A DNA stretch of 64,000 nt, taken from positions 38,283,001 to 38,347,000 of the forward strand of contig NC_065577.1 of assembly GCF_937616625.2 (NCBI RefSeq). Reading direction: 5' to 3'. The position numbers and the translations under genes are program-made. The stretch comes from Mercurialis annua. Taxonomy: Eukaryota > Streptophyta > Magnoliopsida > Malpighiales > Euphorbiaceae. Positions 11,144-22,939 of the stretch are shown in pieces. The stretch's first letter is position 1. Every line of letters begins with the position of its first letter. The notes beneath the pieces were generated by a model. It was not told where the DNA came from and searched no databases. It worked only from the letters and a program-made list of their open reading frames with translations.

Positions 11144-11572
11144 CAATGAAATTCAATGGTTTTTTGTCAAATTATAGAGATCAAACAAAATTGCATAAAG
11201 GTCAAATCTGGCTCGAAAATGAATTTTAAAAAAAACGGTGGTGTGCTACTACGATTTGATTTTATTTGTAGACCGTCTAGATGTTGCCATCTTTGACAGT
11301 ATTACAAAGGAGACAATAGCTGATAATACAAATGAGAGATGTTAATACAAAGAATAATTTTAAAATGTATTTTTTGATATTAGTTACTCCCTCCGTCCCA
11401 CTCTAATTGGAGAAATTCTTGGGTGAACTGGGTTCGCCACGTCATTTTATGGACTCTCCATTAAAATACTAACATGTGTCAAAGTCATTTAAAAGTAATT
11501 ACTTTTACTTTAAGAGAGAGAATACACCTAACTATAGTTAACTCTCTACATTTAATGATTAAGAGAATTTTC

Positions 11573-11647
11573 TTTTTTTTTTCTCAAAGGCTAAAATTTC
11601 CATTAAAAATAACGAAAATTACATGAACGGTTTCTCAACAAATTGAT
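11573..11647 (-). mobile_element. Tiny poly(A)-tailed retroposon fragment inside MULE copy A
   Basis: Copy A has an 87-bp insertion that copy B lacks. The insert begins with a poly-T run (poly-A on minus) and is flanked by a direct repeat TAAGAGAATTTTC (about 11560-11572 and 11647-11659), as target-primed retroposition leaves. The short body with a CATTAAAAATAACGAAAATT stretch resembles LINE 3' tails; a similar poly-T start occurs at about 44583. Too short to classify. Confidence 0.6.
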
Positions 11648-12138
11648 AAGAGAATTTTCAAAAGCAAAAAAAATATTAATACTGCAAATAAATAAATATT
11701 TTATTTAATCAAAGAATTTAAGGAACACCAAAAGACTTTAATGATAAAATTCAATCACCTGCAAATTCTCTAATTCTTTATCATTGCACTTCACTACGGC
11801 AAAGTTCACTCTCATATAAAGGTATTGACAATTTCTTGCATTATCTATTAGTAATTTGCTACAATTTAATATTAAATTATACTTACTATTTGATGAATTG
11901 TAGGTAATTAGAAGATTACAATTCAAGAACAAATTTTGTCTCAGCACTGCAACCTCAATTATTATGCTCAGATAATAACATTTTATCTCCACTTCTTTAA
12001 CAATTTGTTTAATTCACCTCAAATTTATTCAAATTAAAAAAAAAATTCTGTAAGTCATGATACTGTAATTGTTTAATTGTCTTTCCTAGTTAATTCTATG
12101 ATATAAATGTAGATATGGATTTTTTTTGAATTTGACAG

Positions 12139-14028
12139 TGATGAAGTTACATGTTCAGAAAATGGTGAAGATATTTTTAATGATGGGAATGTTCCTAATG
12201 TGATAGAAATCGATAAAAATTATGAAACTCTAAAAGATGATACATTATTGGGTCAAATTGTGAGCAACGAAACAGAGGCCTACGAGTTGTATTGTGATTA
12301 TGGGTTTTGTAAAGGATTTAGCATTAGAAAGGGAAAACAAGCATATTATGCGGGCACTAAAAAAATTAGAACAAAAGAGTATTATTGTTCAAAGCATGGA
12401 TACAAGAATGATGAGGTATCAGGTGAGGTATCTTTCAATAGGTTAGATGGTAGAACGGGATGCAAAGCGATGATTCGTTTTGTTGTTGATGAACAAGAAC
12501 AATGGAAGGTAATATGTTTTGTTGATGAACATAATCATTCTTTTGCAACACCAGAAGAAAGACATTTACTCCGAAGTGTGCGAACAGTTACTGGTTCAAA
12601 AGGCAAGGTTCTTAAGTCTATGATGAATGTGGGAATTAGAGCAATTGATGCATTCTCGTATATGGCTGAAGAAAGTGGTGGTCCTGAAAATTTAAGATTC
12701 ACAAAGAAAGATTGTTATAATTTTGTTAATGCGGAAAGATTGAAGTTAATAGAGGTTGGAGATTCTCAGAGTTTGGTTAATCTTTTTAAGACTAGAAGTC
12801 ATGAAGAAGGAGGTATGTATTACTGGGATGTGCAACTTGATATTAATGGAAGGATGACTAATTTCTTTTGGAGGGATGACAGATCAAAAATTGACTATGA
12901 TTGCTTTGGAGATGTGGTTATTTTTGATACTACTTATCGCACGAATATATATAATCTAATATGTGCACCATTTGTGGGGGTAAATCATCATTGGCAAAAT
13001 ATCATGTTTGGATGTGCATTTCTTTCAGATGAAACTACCAAGTCCTTTGAATGGCTCTTTAGTACGTTTTTAGAGTCAATGGGAGGCCAACAACCAAAAA
13101 CTATAATCACTGATCAAGATAAAGCGATGGGAAATGCAATTGCATCTATTTTTCCCGACTCGCGTCATCGTTTATGTATGTGGCACATTTGTAAGAATGC
13201 AACCTCATATTTAGAAATTCTAACAAAGTGTTTCAAAATTTGTTTCATAAATGTATGCATGAGTGTGATTGAGAAGTAGAATTTGAAGAAGTTTGGGCTA
13301 AAATGGTTTCAGATTATACTAATGGTGAGCACAGCTGGCTCAATAATTTGTATAAAATTCGGAAAAAGTGGTCCACGGCTCTTAACAAGGATGTATTTGA
13401 TGGTGGAATTAAGGCTTCTCAAAGGAGTGAGAGTACCAATAATGTGTTGAATGGAATGACTAAGAAAACTACTTCTCTCACAGAGTTCGTGGTTGAATTT
13501 CAAAAGTTGGTTATAAGGTGGCGTAAAAATGAAGCTGTGGAGGATTACAACTGCCATCAAAAAACACCAACTTGTGTGGTCAAGCATAGTAAGCTTTTGA
13601 AGCACGCTGCTGAAGTTTACACTCATAAGATATATAAACTATTTGAGAAGGAATATCTAGATGGATGTGGTTCCTCTAATTTTGAAGAATTTACTTGTGG
13701 TGGGGATTTATTTAGATTTGACTTAATGATGCAAGGAAGAGAATCAAAGATAATACAAGTTCAACTTGATGTCTCAACAATGGAGGTTCAATGTTCTTGT
13801 AATAAATTTAACACTCTTGGAATCTTATGTGCTCATGCATTGGTGGTTCTCAATTTTAAAAATGTATCTAAAATTCCGGATCGATATATTTTGACAAGAT
13901 GGTCCAAAGATGCAAAAAAGAGAATTCATACATTTAATCAAAATGTCACTTCATTGGGAGTTTCCAGTGAGCCTAATAGTTCTTACCGTAGTCGAACCAT
14001 GCAATATGCGTATGATCTCATAATAATG
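12139..14028 (+). pseudogene. FAR1-type MULE transposase, copy A (frameshifted, 3'-truncated)
   Basis: Exon starts after the acceptor TTTGACAG at 12131-12138; no start codon is evident, so an upstream exon is likely. The protein has a FAR1 DNA-binding domain (CYS/HIS, WRKY-GCM1 type; AYELYCDYGFCKGF through VDEHNHSF), a MULE transposase core (DVVIFDTTY, then TDQD, then MWHICKN) and a SWIM finger (CSCNKFNTLGILCAH). Relative to copy B it lacks 7 bases after 13210, shifting frame, and has TGA at about 13269 where B has TCA. The frame resumes at 13303 and runs to YAYDLIIM, where a second left MULE terminus cuts in at 14029. Not functional as it stands. Confidence 0.9.
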
Positions 14029-14191
14029 GAGAAATTCTTGGGTGAACTGGGTTCGCCACGTCATTTTATGGACTCTCCATTAAAATACTAACATGTGTCA
14101 AAGTCATTTAAAAGTAATTACTTTTACTTTAAGAGAGAGAATACACCTAACTATAGTTGACTCTCTACATTTAATGATTAAGAGAATTTTC
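14029..14191 (+). repeat. Internal copy of the MULE left terminal repeat
   Basis: It matches 11410-11572 almost base for base and is preceded by ATAATAATG, the position where the coding sequence of copy A stops matching copy B. This marks the left end of the second element copy. Copy B also carries ATAATAATG at the corresponding place (about 16559-16567), as a 9-bp target would. Confidence 0.9.
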
Positions 14192-14670
14192 AAAAGCAAA
14201 AAAAATATTAACACTGCAAATAAATAAATATTTTATTTAATCAAAGAATTTAAGGAACACCAAAAGACTTTAATGATAAAATCCAATCACCTGCAAATTC
14301 TCTAATTCTTTATCATTGCATTTCACTACGGCAAAGTTCACTCTCATATAAAGGTATTGACAATTTCTTGCATTATCTATTAGTAATTTGCTACAATTTA
14401 ATATTAAATTATACTTACTATTTGATGAATTGTAGGTAATTAGAAGATTACAATTCAAGAACAAATTTTATCTCAGCACTGCAACTTTAATTATTATGCT
14501 CAGGTAATAACATTTTATCTCCACTTCTTTAACAATTTGTTTAATTCACCTCAAATTTATTCAAATTAAAAAAAAAATTCTGTAAGTCATGATACTGTAA
14601 TTGTTTAATTGTCTTTCCTAGTTAATTCTATGATATAAATGTAGATATGGATTTTTTTTGAATTTGACAG

Positions 14671-17558
14671 TGATGAAGTTACATGTTCAGAAAATGGTGA
14701 AGATATTTTTAATGATGGGAATGTTCCTAATGTGATAGAAATCGATAAAAATTATGAAACTCTAAAAGATGATACATTATTGGGTCAAATTGTGAGCAAC
14801 GAAACAGAGGCCTACGAGTTGTATTGTGATTATGGGTTTTGTAAAGGATTTAACATTAGAAAGGGAAAACAAGCATATTATGCGGGCACTAAAAAAATTA
14901 GAACAAAAGAGTATTATTGTTCAAAGCATGGATACAAGAATGATGAGGTATCAGGTGAGGTATCTTTCAATAGGTTAGATGGTAGAACGGGATGCAAAGC
15001 GATGATTCGTTTTGTTGTTGATGAACAAGAACAATGGAAGGTAATATGTTTTGTTGATGAACATAATCATTCTTTTGCAACACCAGAAGAAAGACATTTA
15101 CTCCGAAGTGTGCGAACAGTTACTGGTTCAAAAGGCAAGGTTCTTAAGTCTATGATGAATGTGGGAATTAGAGCAATTGATGCATTCTCGTATATGGCTG
15201 AAGAAAGTGGTGGTCCTGAAAATTTAGGATTCACAAAGAAAGATTGTTATAATTTTGTTAATGCGGAAAGATTGAAGTTAATAGAGGTTGGAGATTCTCA
15301 GAGTTTGGTTAATCTTTTTAAGACTAGAAGTCATGAAGAAGGAGGTATGTATTAGTGGGATGTGCAACTTGATATTAATGGAAGGATGACTAATTTCTTT
15401 TGGAGGGATGGCAGATCAAAAATTGACTATGATTGCTTTGGAGATGTGGTTATTTTTGATACTACTTATTGCACGAATAGATATAATCTAATATGTGCAC
15501 CATTTGTGGGGGTAAATCATCATTGGCAAAATATCATGTTTGGATGTGCATTTCTTTCAGATGAAACTACCAAGTCCTTTGAATGGCTCTTTAGTACGTT
15601 TTTAGAGTCAATGGGAGGCCAACAACCAAAAACTATAATCACTGATCAAGATAAAGCGATGGAAAATGCAATTGCATCTATTTTTCCCGACTCGCGTCAT
15701 CGTTTATGTATGTGGCACATTTGTAAGAATGCAACCTCATATTTAGGCAGTTTGAATTCTAACAAAGTGTTTCAAAATTTGTTTCATCAATGTATGCATG
15801 AGTGTGATTCAGAAGTAGAATTTGAAGAAATTTGGGCTAAAATGGTTTCAGATTATACTAATGGTGAGCACAGCTGGCTCAATAATTTGTATAAAATTCG
15901 GAAAAAGTGGTCCACGGCTCTTAACAAGGATGTATTTGATGGTGGAATTAAGGCTTCTCAAAGGAGTGAGAGTACCAATAATGTGTTGAATGGAATGACT
16001 AAGAAAACTACTTCTCTCACAGAGTTCGTGGTTGAATTTCAAAAGTTGGTTATAAGGTGGCGTAAAAATGAAGCTGTGGAGGATTACAACTGCCATCAAA
16101 AAACACCAACTTGTGTGGTCAAGCATAGTAAGCTTTTGAAGCACGCTGCTGAAGTTTACACTCATAAGATATATAAACTATTTGAGAAGGAATATCTAGA
16201 TGGATGTGGTTCCTCTAATTTTGAAGAATTTACTTGTGGTGGGGATTTATTTAGATTTGACTTAATGATGCAAGGAAGAGAATCAAAGATAATACAAGTT
16301 CAACTTGATGTCTCAACAATGGAGGTTCAATGTTCTTGTAATAAATTTAACACTCTTGGAATCTTATGTGCTCATGCATTGGTGGTTCTCAATTTTAAAA
16401 ATGTATCTAAAATTCCGGATCAATATATTTTGACAAGATGGTCCAAAGATGCAAAAAAGAGAATTCATACATTTAATCAAAATGTCACTTCATTGGGAGT
16501 TTCCAGTGAGCCTAATAGTTCTTACCGTAGTCGAACCATGCAATATGCGTATGATCTCATAATAATGAGTCAAGGACATCAAGAGGGGAGACAAATTCTT
16601 TGGCAACATTTGGATAATGCATATAATGCACTTAGGGAATTTTCGAAGAATTCAAGTACATGTGAGGGTGGAAGCGGACGGAACGATAATGACACAATTA
16701 ATAAGGATGTTATAGAGAAAAATAATGATTATATTTTGGATCCTCCTCAAATTAAGCCTAAAGGACTTTCTAATTCTAGGCTCAAAGGGCATCTAGAAAA
16801 TACACAAAGAAGAAAATCAAATGGAAAAAGAAAAGAGACTGCAAAAAGTAAGTAACAATTTTAAATTATTTTTGTTTGGAATCAGGTGCATATTTCCATT
16901 GCCATGCACAATTTATATTTATATCTACAATATATGTACATGTTAATAGTATGTATATGTGTGTGTTTATTTATTAGTGAAGTGTTCAATTAAGTTTTTA
17001 TTTTTATTATATACAGGACGAAAACAACAACTATCTAGTCAAATTACAAGCCAAACTCCTGCACACATTTCAAATTCTTCTGGAGTATTTGTAAGTTATA
17101 CATGGCTATGGTTTGTATAATTCAATACAACAGTGATTTTTCATAGAATAAATTTTTTTAGTTGATGTTGATAAATATATATTGATGTATAGGCCAATTC
17201 GGGTCTAGAATGCAGACCATCGTTTCATCCGATATATACCTCTTCGGCACCATTTCAGGTATTTCTTAATACTTTGTTTTAAATTTAATTTTTTTTACTA
17301 AATTTAAAATTATTTATAGAGAATAATTCTTTTAATTATTACAGATTTCAACGTCAACGTCCTACTGTAATATTGATTTTTCAAATGTACCATTTACCGC
17401 TATGTTGCAAGATTTTGATATGATGAAAGATCAACATGAGGTATTTATTAATCTACTTAATTGAATTTTTTTAATTTAATTAATTGTGATTTTGATAGCT
17501 AATCAACATGAAATTGTATTTTTGGCAGGGTTCAAACAATTCAAGACATCAGCCATAA
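14671..17558 (+). pseudogene. FAR1-type MULE transposase, copy B (one premature stop)
   Basis: Exons as read: 14671-16847, 17017-17090, 17193-17258, 17345-17440 and 17529-17558 (ends QP, TAA), all with GT-AG borders and a consistent phase. Domains as in copy A: FAR1 zinc domain, MULE transposase core with FDTTY and TDQD, SWIM finger, then a basic tail (RRKSNGKRKETAK) and small exons. A single TAG at 15353-15355 replaces a Tyr codon that copy A keeps (TAC). The rest of the frame is open, so this copy is one nonsense change from full length. FAR1-type transposases are the ancestors of the plant FHY3/FAR1 light-signalling factors, but TIRs and TSD show this one is still element-borne. Confidence 0.9.
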
Positions 17559-18643
17559 ATAGTTTTTGAATGAATAATTTATGATTTTTATTTGATAGAA
17601 AAAGAATTATTAAACATTTGATTTATACAATTTTATTTAGATATCTGATACTATATCTTATTTTTGTCGGAATGCTATTTAATTGAGCATTATTTAATTT
17701 TTGCTAGAGTTACATTTTTAGACTTCATGTTTATAGATTATTCTTTAAAAGACGCAATTATTCTTGACTTAGATTATTATTTTTCACCTTTATGCCATTT
17801 TGTTTTATTCAACTGCATAAAAATAATCTATTTAATTTATTGTCACTTTTTTGTTCTTAAAAAAATTGATTCTAACCTAAAAACAATTATTTAATATATT
17901 TGTGTATATAATTTAACATTTATTTATAATATAGGAATTTAAAAATGGCAATTTATAAAAGTAAGTATTCTGTCCCAAAACATTACATAAATTTTATATT
18001 AATGTTTAAGTGATATAATATATGTCAAAAGAAAAAAATAATTACTTTTAATTTTATACGTGGTTACAATTGTTATTTTATAAAGAATTCAAAAAATTGC
18101 AGGTGATTGAGTTACATCATTAATGTCTTTTTCTTAATCATTAAATGTAGAGAGTTAACTATAGTTAGGTGTATTCTCTCTCTTAAAGTAAAAGTAATTA
18201 CTTTTAAATAACTTTGACACATGTTAGTATTTTAATGGAAAGTCCATAAAATGACGTGGCGAACCCAGTTCACCCAAGAATTTCTCCTCTAATTGACAAA
18301 ATAACTAAATTACAATAACCAATACAAACTAATAAATGATATAGATAGTTACTTCTATACCCTTCTATTGATAATGGAGCTCATTAATGCTATTAGTATA
18401 TTAGTTAAATTCTCATTAAATATTCACCATTTTTGCATAAAAAGTTTATTTTAAATGAGGCTAAAGATGAAAAAATGAAGGATAAAATTATAGTTATGTT
18501 AGTTTTGTCAATTAGAATGGGACACTAAAAACTTCATATTTTGTCAATTAGAGTGGGACGAAGGGAGTATTTGAAAAAATAAAATTCACGAATTTAGTAA
18601 AAAGACATTTTATCTCTTCTACATTGCCATGTTGTTTTTCCTA

Positions 18644-19967
18644 GGCAAAACCCATATGGAGGCCCTTCTACTTTACCAGTTTTGTTCGAAAGGTCCTTAC
18701 TCCAAAGTTGTTCACATCCGGATCCTTATACTTGGCAAATTCCAATTATAACACCCTCATATAGATGGAAACTGGCAAGTGAAATCCACTCTCCGTTAAT
18801 TAACGGAAAAAGATGACGTGGCGCTTATTCCTATTTATTGATGCCACATGGCAACACAACTTAAGGACTTATTCTATATAAAATTATAATTTAATAAAAA
18901 AATGGTAAAATACAATAATTTTGATGGCAAAAACATCATTTTTCCATCTTCTTCATGGCTCACTCCATTTTTTCCAGAATTCACCAAATTTCATTTCAAA
19001 TGGCCGATTAACCAGACCCATTTTTCCTTCTATACCTTAATTAAACATAATCTATGGAAATTAATTATCGAACCCAGGTTTCATAATTTATCTTTTCTCA
19101 AATATGAACCAAAACATAGTTGATCTTAATTAATTTTTTTTCATCATCTGATATTTCCTTTGACTAGAAAAGAAACAGAGGCACATCATTTTCTCATTTG
19201 TGGAGGTGTTTTCTCAAGGGAACGGCTGCGGCGGCGTTTTTTGGAGGCAACGGAAGCGCAGTGTTTTCTAGAGGCAACGACAACGACGACGTTTTTTAGA
19301 GGCAACAACAGCGGGATAAGAAATTTCCAACAGCATTTGGGATCAAAGACGACAACGGCATCACCATATGGGATCGAAGACGGCAACGGCACCACCATCT
19401 GGGATCGAAGACGGCAACGGCACCACCATCTGAGATCGAAGACGGCCTACCTTGCCTTCGTTTGATCTTCAAACCCATATGTAGATTGTCTTTGCCTGTT
19501 CATTGAGTATAACTTCATTAGGTTTAATTAAGGTTTATATTATATTTTTGTTATAATGGTTTATATTTGATAATGGTTTACATTTTCACCATTTTTATTA
19601 TAATGTTCTGCAAATTATAAAATATTGTCAAATGTAAACCATTATAATCTCCACCATTTATGTTGTCTGATCATCTTTAGTTGTTAAATTCACTGGGTTT
19701 GGAGAAACGTTGGAGAAGAAAGGAAAAATTCACTTGAGGTCCTTTAATTTTATATAATTTTATAGAGATTAAAAGTTTAAAAAACCACATCAATTTATTT
19801 TCATAGTCTCACATAACGGAAGTGGGGTTCACTTGCCATTTTCCATCCACGTAAGGGTATCATAATCGGGATTTGCCAAGTATAGGGACTCGTACGTGAA
19901 CAACTTTGAAGTAGGGGCTTCTCGAACAAAACTGATAAAGTAGAAGGGCCTTCGTATGGGTTTTGCC
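18644..19967. mobile_element. Non-autonomous MULE-like element with about 170-bp TIRs
   Basis: Left end GGCAAAACCCATATGGAGGC and right end inverted (GGGTTTTGCC) open long imperfect inverted repeats. Flanks TTTTTCCTA and ATTTTCCTA form a 9-bp TSD with one mismatch. The interior contains a GC-richer patch at 19200-19450 of short direct repeats around GATCGAAGACGGCAACGGCA; open frames there are by-products of that repeat. No transposase is present. Stowage of host sequence in the GC-rich patch (Pack-MULE behaviour) is possible but not shown. Confidence 0.8.
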
Positions 19968-21470
19968 ATTTTCCTAGTAGAACTACTCATTATTCGAATA
20001 ATTATGCGCCATCTAATCCATAAAGTTTACTATTATTTTTGACTATTTCACGTTAATTTAGAAAATAATAAATATATGTATTGATCTATATACACTTTTA
20101 TTAAATTATTTAAATCAATTATTATTATTTTTATATTTAATTAGTCTCACTAAATTATTTATTAATGGGTATAAATTTTAAAAAATAGCAATAAACCTCC
20201 TTTGATATTTAGACAAGTAACATTATAGAATAAAACAAGTTCTCAAAACGACAAATATTAAGACAAGTATTTTTTTTTTGATAAATAAACGAAGTATTAT
20301 TGAATAAAACAAATTCTTAAAACAACAAATATTATAGAATAAAGCAAATCCTCAAAACGACAATTATAAAGACCAAAGGGGAGTATTTGATATTGATTAA
20401 TTCCAATTTGAAGCAATATTATTTTACTTACATTAAATTTATAGTAATTCAAAATGTGATGTGAGAAGATTAAATAATAACTTTCACTCCGAATTTACTC
20501 TCTTTCGCAATCATTCCTAAAATTTAAAATGCATCCCAACCGTTTTTAGACTTTCAAATCTATATTCTAACCCTCCCCGCTCTCCGTTTTATATTTTATT
20601 AATATAATATCTTATATTACAAAAATCAAACCAGCTATCTTTCAAACCGTAATAATTGAAAAAAATTATAAAAATACGTGCTTTCCAAAAAAATAACATT
20701 TCATATCTAAAAAATTACATTTCATATCTAAAAAATTACAAAAATACAAAATGAATTTTCACTTTTTACGTACTGTATCAAAGATGTATCAGATATGTAT
20801 TGATATTAAATATGTATCAAACATGTATTAAAAATGTGTTTTTTATAGTAAAAACAGTATGTAAATTATGTAATTGTTTTTTGATTTTTAGATACAGTTG
20901 ATTTTTTTGACTAAGTGTGTATTTTCATAAATTAAGTTGTTTTTTAAGATAGTTTTGTAAGTATCCATAATAGTTGGTTTGATTTGTTTAGATTGAATTT
21001 TTCTTATGCAGCCCTATATACAGCCAACTATTTTAAGATTATTTTTTTTTACAAAAATAACCTTTATTTTATTAAGGCTTAAATGCTAAAAGAATCATGA
21101 ATTTTCACGTGTTTTTGGTATTTAACACGAAATTTTAATTTTGGCATAAAAGTACACGAAATATCTAATTTTTGTAATAGTAACACCAGTTGAGATTCCA
21201 GCTTCAATCTGCTTATGTGGCATCAGACAATGCCATGTTGTCCCAACCCGTGGCACTGCTTATGTGGCATCAGACAATGCCATGCTTAGATACGTTTCTT
21301 TATTAAACACACTTCAAAAATATAGGGACTATTTTTGCACTTTTTCCATTCATTTTTTAAATCAAATTTTCCAACCCTATTTTCAAAAAAGATGCTTGAA
21401 ATTATGACACAGTAGTTCCAAGAGAAAGATAAAAATTACTACTAGTAAATTACTGTCTTGAATTTGAATC
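19968..21470. other. AT-rich intergenic DNA
   Basis: No gene seen. At 20215-20380 there are imperfect repeats around GAATAAAACAA...CTCAAAACGACAA. At 20770-20850 a few ATGTATCAGATATG-like words occur, the same family as the array at 33820-34170. A 29-bp direct repeat lies at 21209-21284. Confidence 0.5.
21209..21284 (+). repeat. Direct repeat of 29 bp, two copies 18 bp apart
   Basis: The copies at 21209-21237 and 21256-21284 are identical, beginning CTGCTTATGTGGCATCAG and ending AATGCCATG. Within each, TGGCAT and ATGCCA form a small inverted pair. Probably part of a degenerate element whose ends I could not define. Confidence 0.8.
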
Positions 21471-22378
21471 CAATTATTTCAAACCCGGACCGGACCGACT
21501 AGTTCAACCGGTTAGACCGGGAACCGGAAGGCAGTCCGGTCCAATTACTCATCAATACCCGGATTTCCGGTTTAACCGGTTTGAACCGGAAAAACCCGCT
21601 GAAACCGGCAACCCGTTGAACCGGAAAAACTTTAATACCCGGCCGGTTCATTGTAAAGAGTAAATCAAAACAAAAATGACGATTTCAGATAATAGCTTTT
21701 GGTTTAAAAAAAATATAGTCAGACGCTTACTTTTTAGTTTATACATAAGATTTATTTTCAGTTTATGTATTAAGTTTTATGAAGAAGATTTGACATAACT
21801 ACAAAACTTTGATTTTGATTTAGGTAAAAGCTTTTGTTTTGATTGTTAAGAAATGAGATGGCAATGCCATAGTGACGGCTGGAATGTTAGGATTTTGAAA
21901 AAAAGAAATGGTAGTAGTTACTAGTTAGGTTAAGGTTGGAGCAAAAGATTATTTATTGGGCTGGGCTTATTATGGAGATTTAAGTATGTTTGTTTTTTGA
22001 GAAAATGTCATGGAATTCCTCAAAAATTGAAAAGTTTATGTTAGTGACCCATGATTTCATTTTTTGCAAAAATCTCTCAAATTTTAAAAAAACTTTCCAT
22101 GCCTACCTTTTTATAATTACTCTTCCTATTTTATCCCTATGGTGTATTTTACCTATTGTGTTTTTGTTACACTCAATAATTTCCCCATTTTTTATAAATC
22201 AAACCATTGGTCGGAATATTATTGACCGGACCATTTCCGGTCAACGGAAGTCAACGGCCGGTTGACATCAGGTTGGACCATTGCTGGTCGGACCAACAAT
22301 GGTTTGTGGTCTAACCATTTTTAATGGTTGAACCAATGTTGGTTAGATAATTAAAAATTAAACAAAACACCATTTTGT

Positions 22379-22446
22379 GGATAAGGGGATTTGAACCCTT
22401 GCCCTCTTGAATGAAAAACTTTGTACTTTGCCATCAAGGCAAGGTC
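22379..22446 (-). other. tRNA-like module (left, minus strand)
   Basis: Read on the minus strand it has CCTTGCCTTGATGGCAAAG (A-box-like) followed about 30 bases on by AAGGGTTCAAATCCCCTT, a near-consensus pol III B box within a T-arm hairpin. The acceptor stem does not form and no clear cloverleaf was found, so it is not called a tRNA gene. Confidence 0.55.
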
Positions 22447-22939
22447 TTATTGTTGTCAATGTTTGCTCTATATGATATATATATAACTGATTATAAATTT
22501 AAATTAATTTATTAAAATGAAATTAGTTCTACAATACAAATTAAATAAAATATAAATATCTAATTAAATTAAATTTACTATAAATATAATATTAAATTAG
22601 TCTAATTTAATTTATTTATTAAAAAATTACATAATAAAAAAATAAAAATATTTATATTTCACTTTTTATTCATACATGAGTAAAAGTAGTAAGATTTTTC
22701 ACTTGTTAAAATTGAAAAATATATTTTGTTTGTTAAAATTAATAAATATGGTGGTTCGGTGGTCGGACCGAAGTGGTCATGGTCGGATACGTGGTAGTGG
22801 TACCCGTCGTGGTGTGCGTAAATTCAATATCAACTTCATTATTTATACTACTAAAAATAATTTATGAAATGAGATAAATTAATAGTAATTTGAATTAAAC
22901 TATCTAAGGTTTTATTAAAATGAACAAAAAGTAAATTTA

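Larger units (their letters stand above)
11410..18286 (+). mobile_element. FAR1-type Mutator-like element (6.9 kb) with internal partial duplication
   Basis: Terminal inverted repeats of about 163 bp (11410-11572 and 18124-18286) begin GAGAAATTCTTGGGTGAACT and differ at only a few positions. The 9-bp TSD CTCTAATTG is exact (11401-11409, 18287-18295). Inside are two copies of the left end and transposase gene: copy A (11410-14028, cut off within the gene) and copy B (14029-18286, complete to the right terminus). Both transposase copies carry disabling changes. The near-identity of the TIRs and of copies A and B points to a recent insertion. Confidence 0.92.
11387..18567. mobile_element. Stowaway-type MITE split by the FAR1 MULE
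   Basis: The left end CTCCCTCCGTCCCACTCTAA is at 11387-11406 and the matching inverted right end (TTAGAGTGGGACGAAGGGAG) is at 18548-18567; TA flanks both ends. The two MITE halves are 11387-11409 and 18296-18567, with the 6.9 kb MULE between them bounded by a duplicated CTCTAATTG. The MITE was therefore present before the MULE landed. Confidence 0.8.

Noticed and set aside
12200..17558. Functional FHY3/FAR1 light-signalling gene pair
   Set aside because: TIRs and a 9-bp TSD show a mobile element, and both copies contain disabling lesions.
19160..19465. 101-residue protein inside the MULE-like element
   Set aside because: Low-complexity Thr/Arg/His composition from a nucleotide repeat; overlapping frames on both strands are open, no domain or splice pattern.
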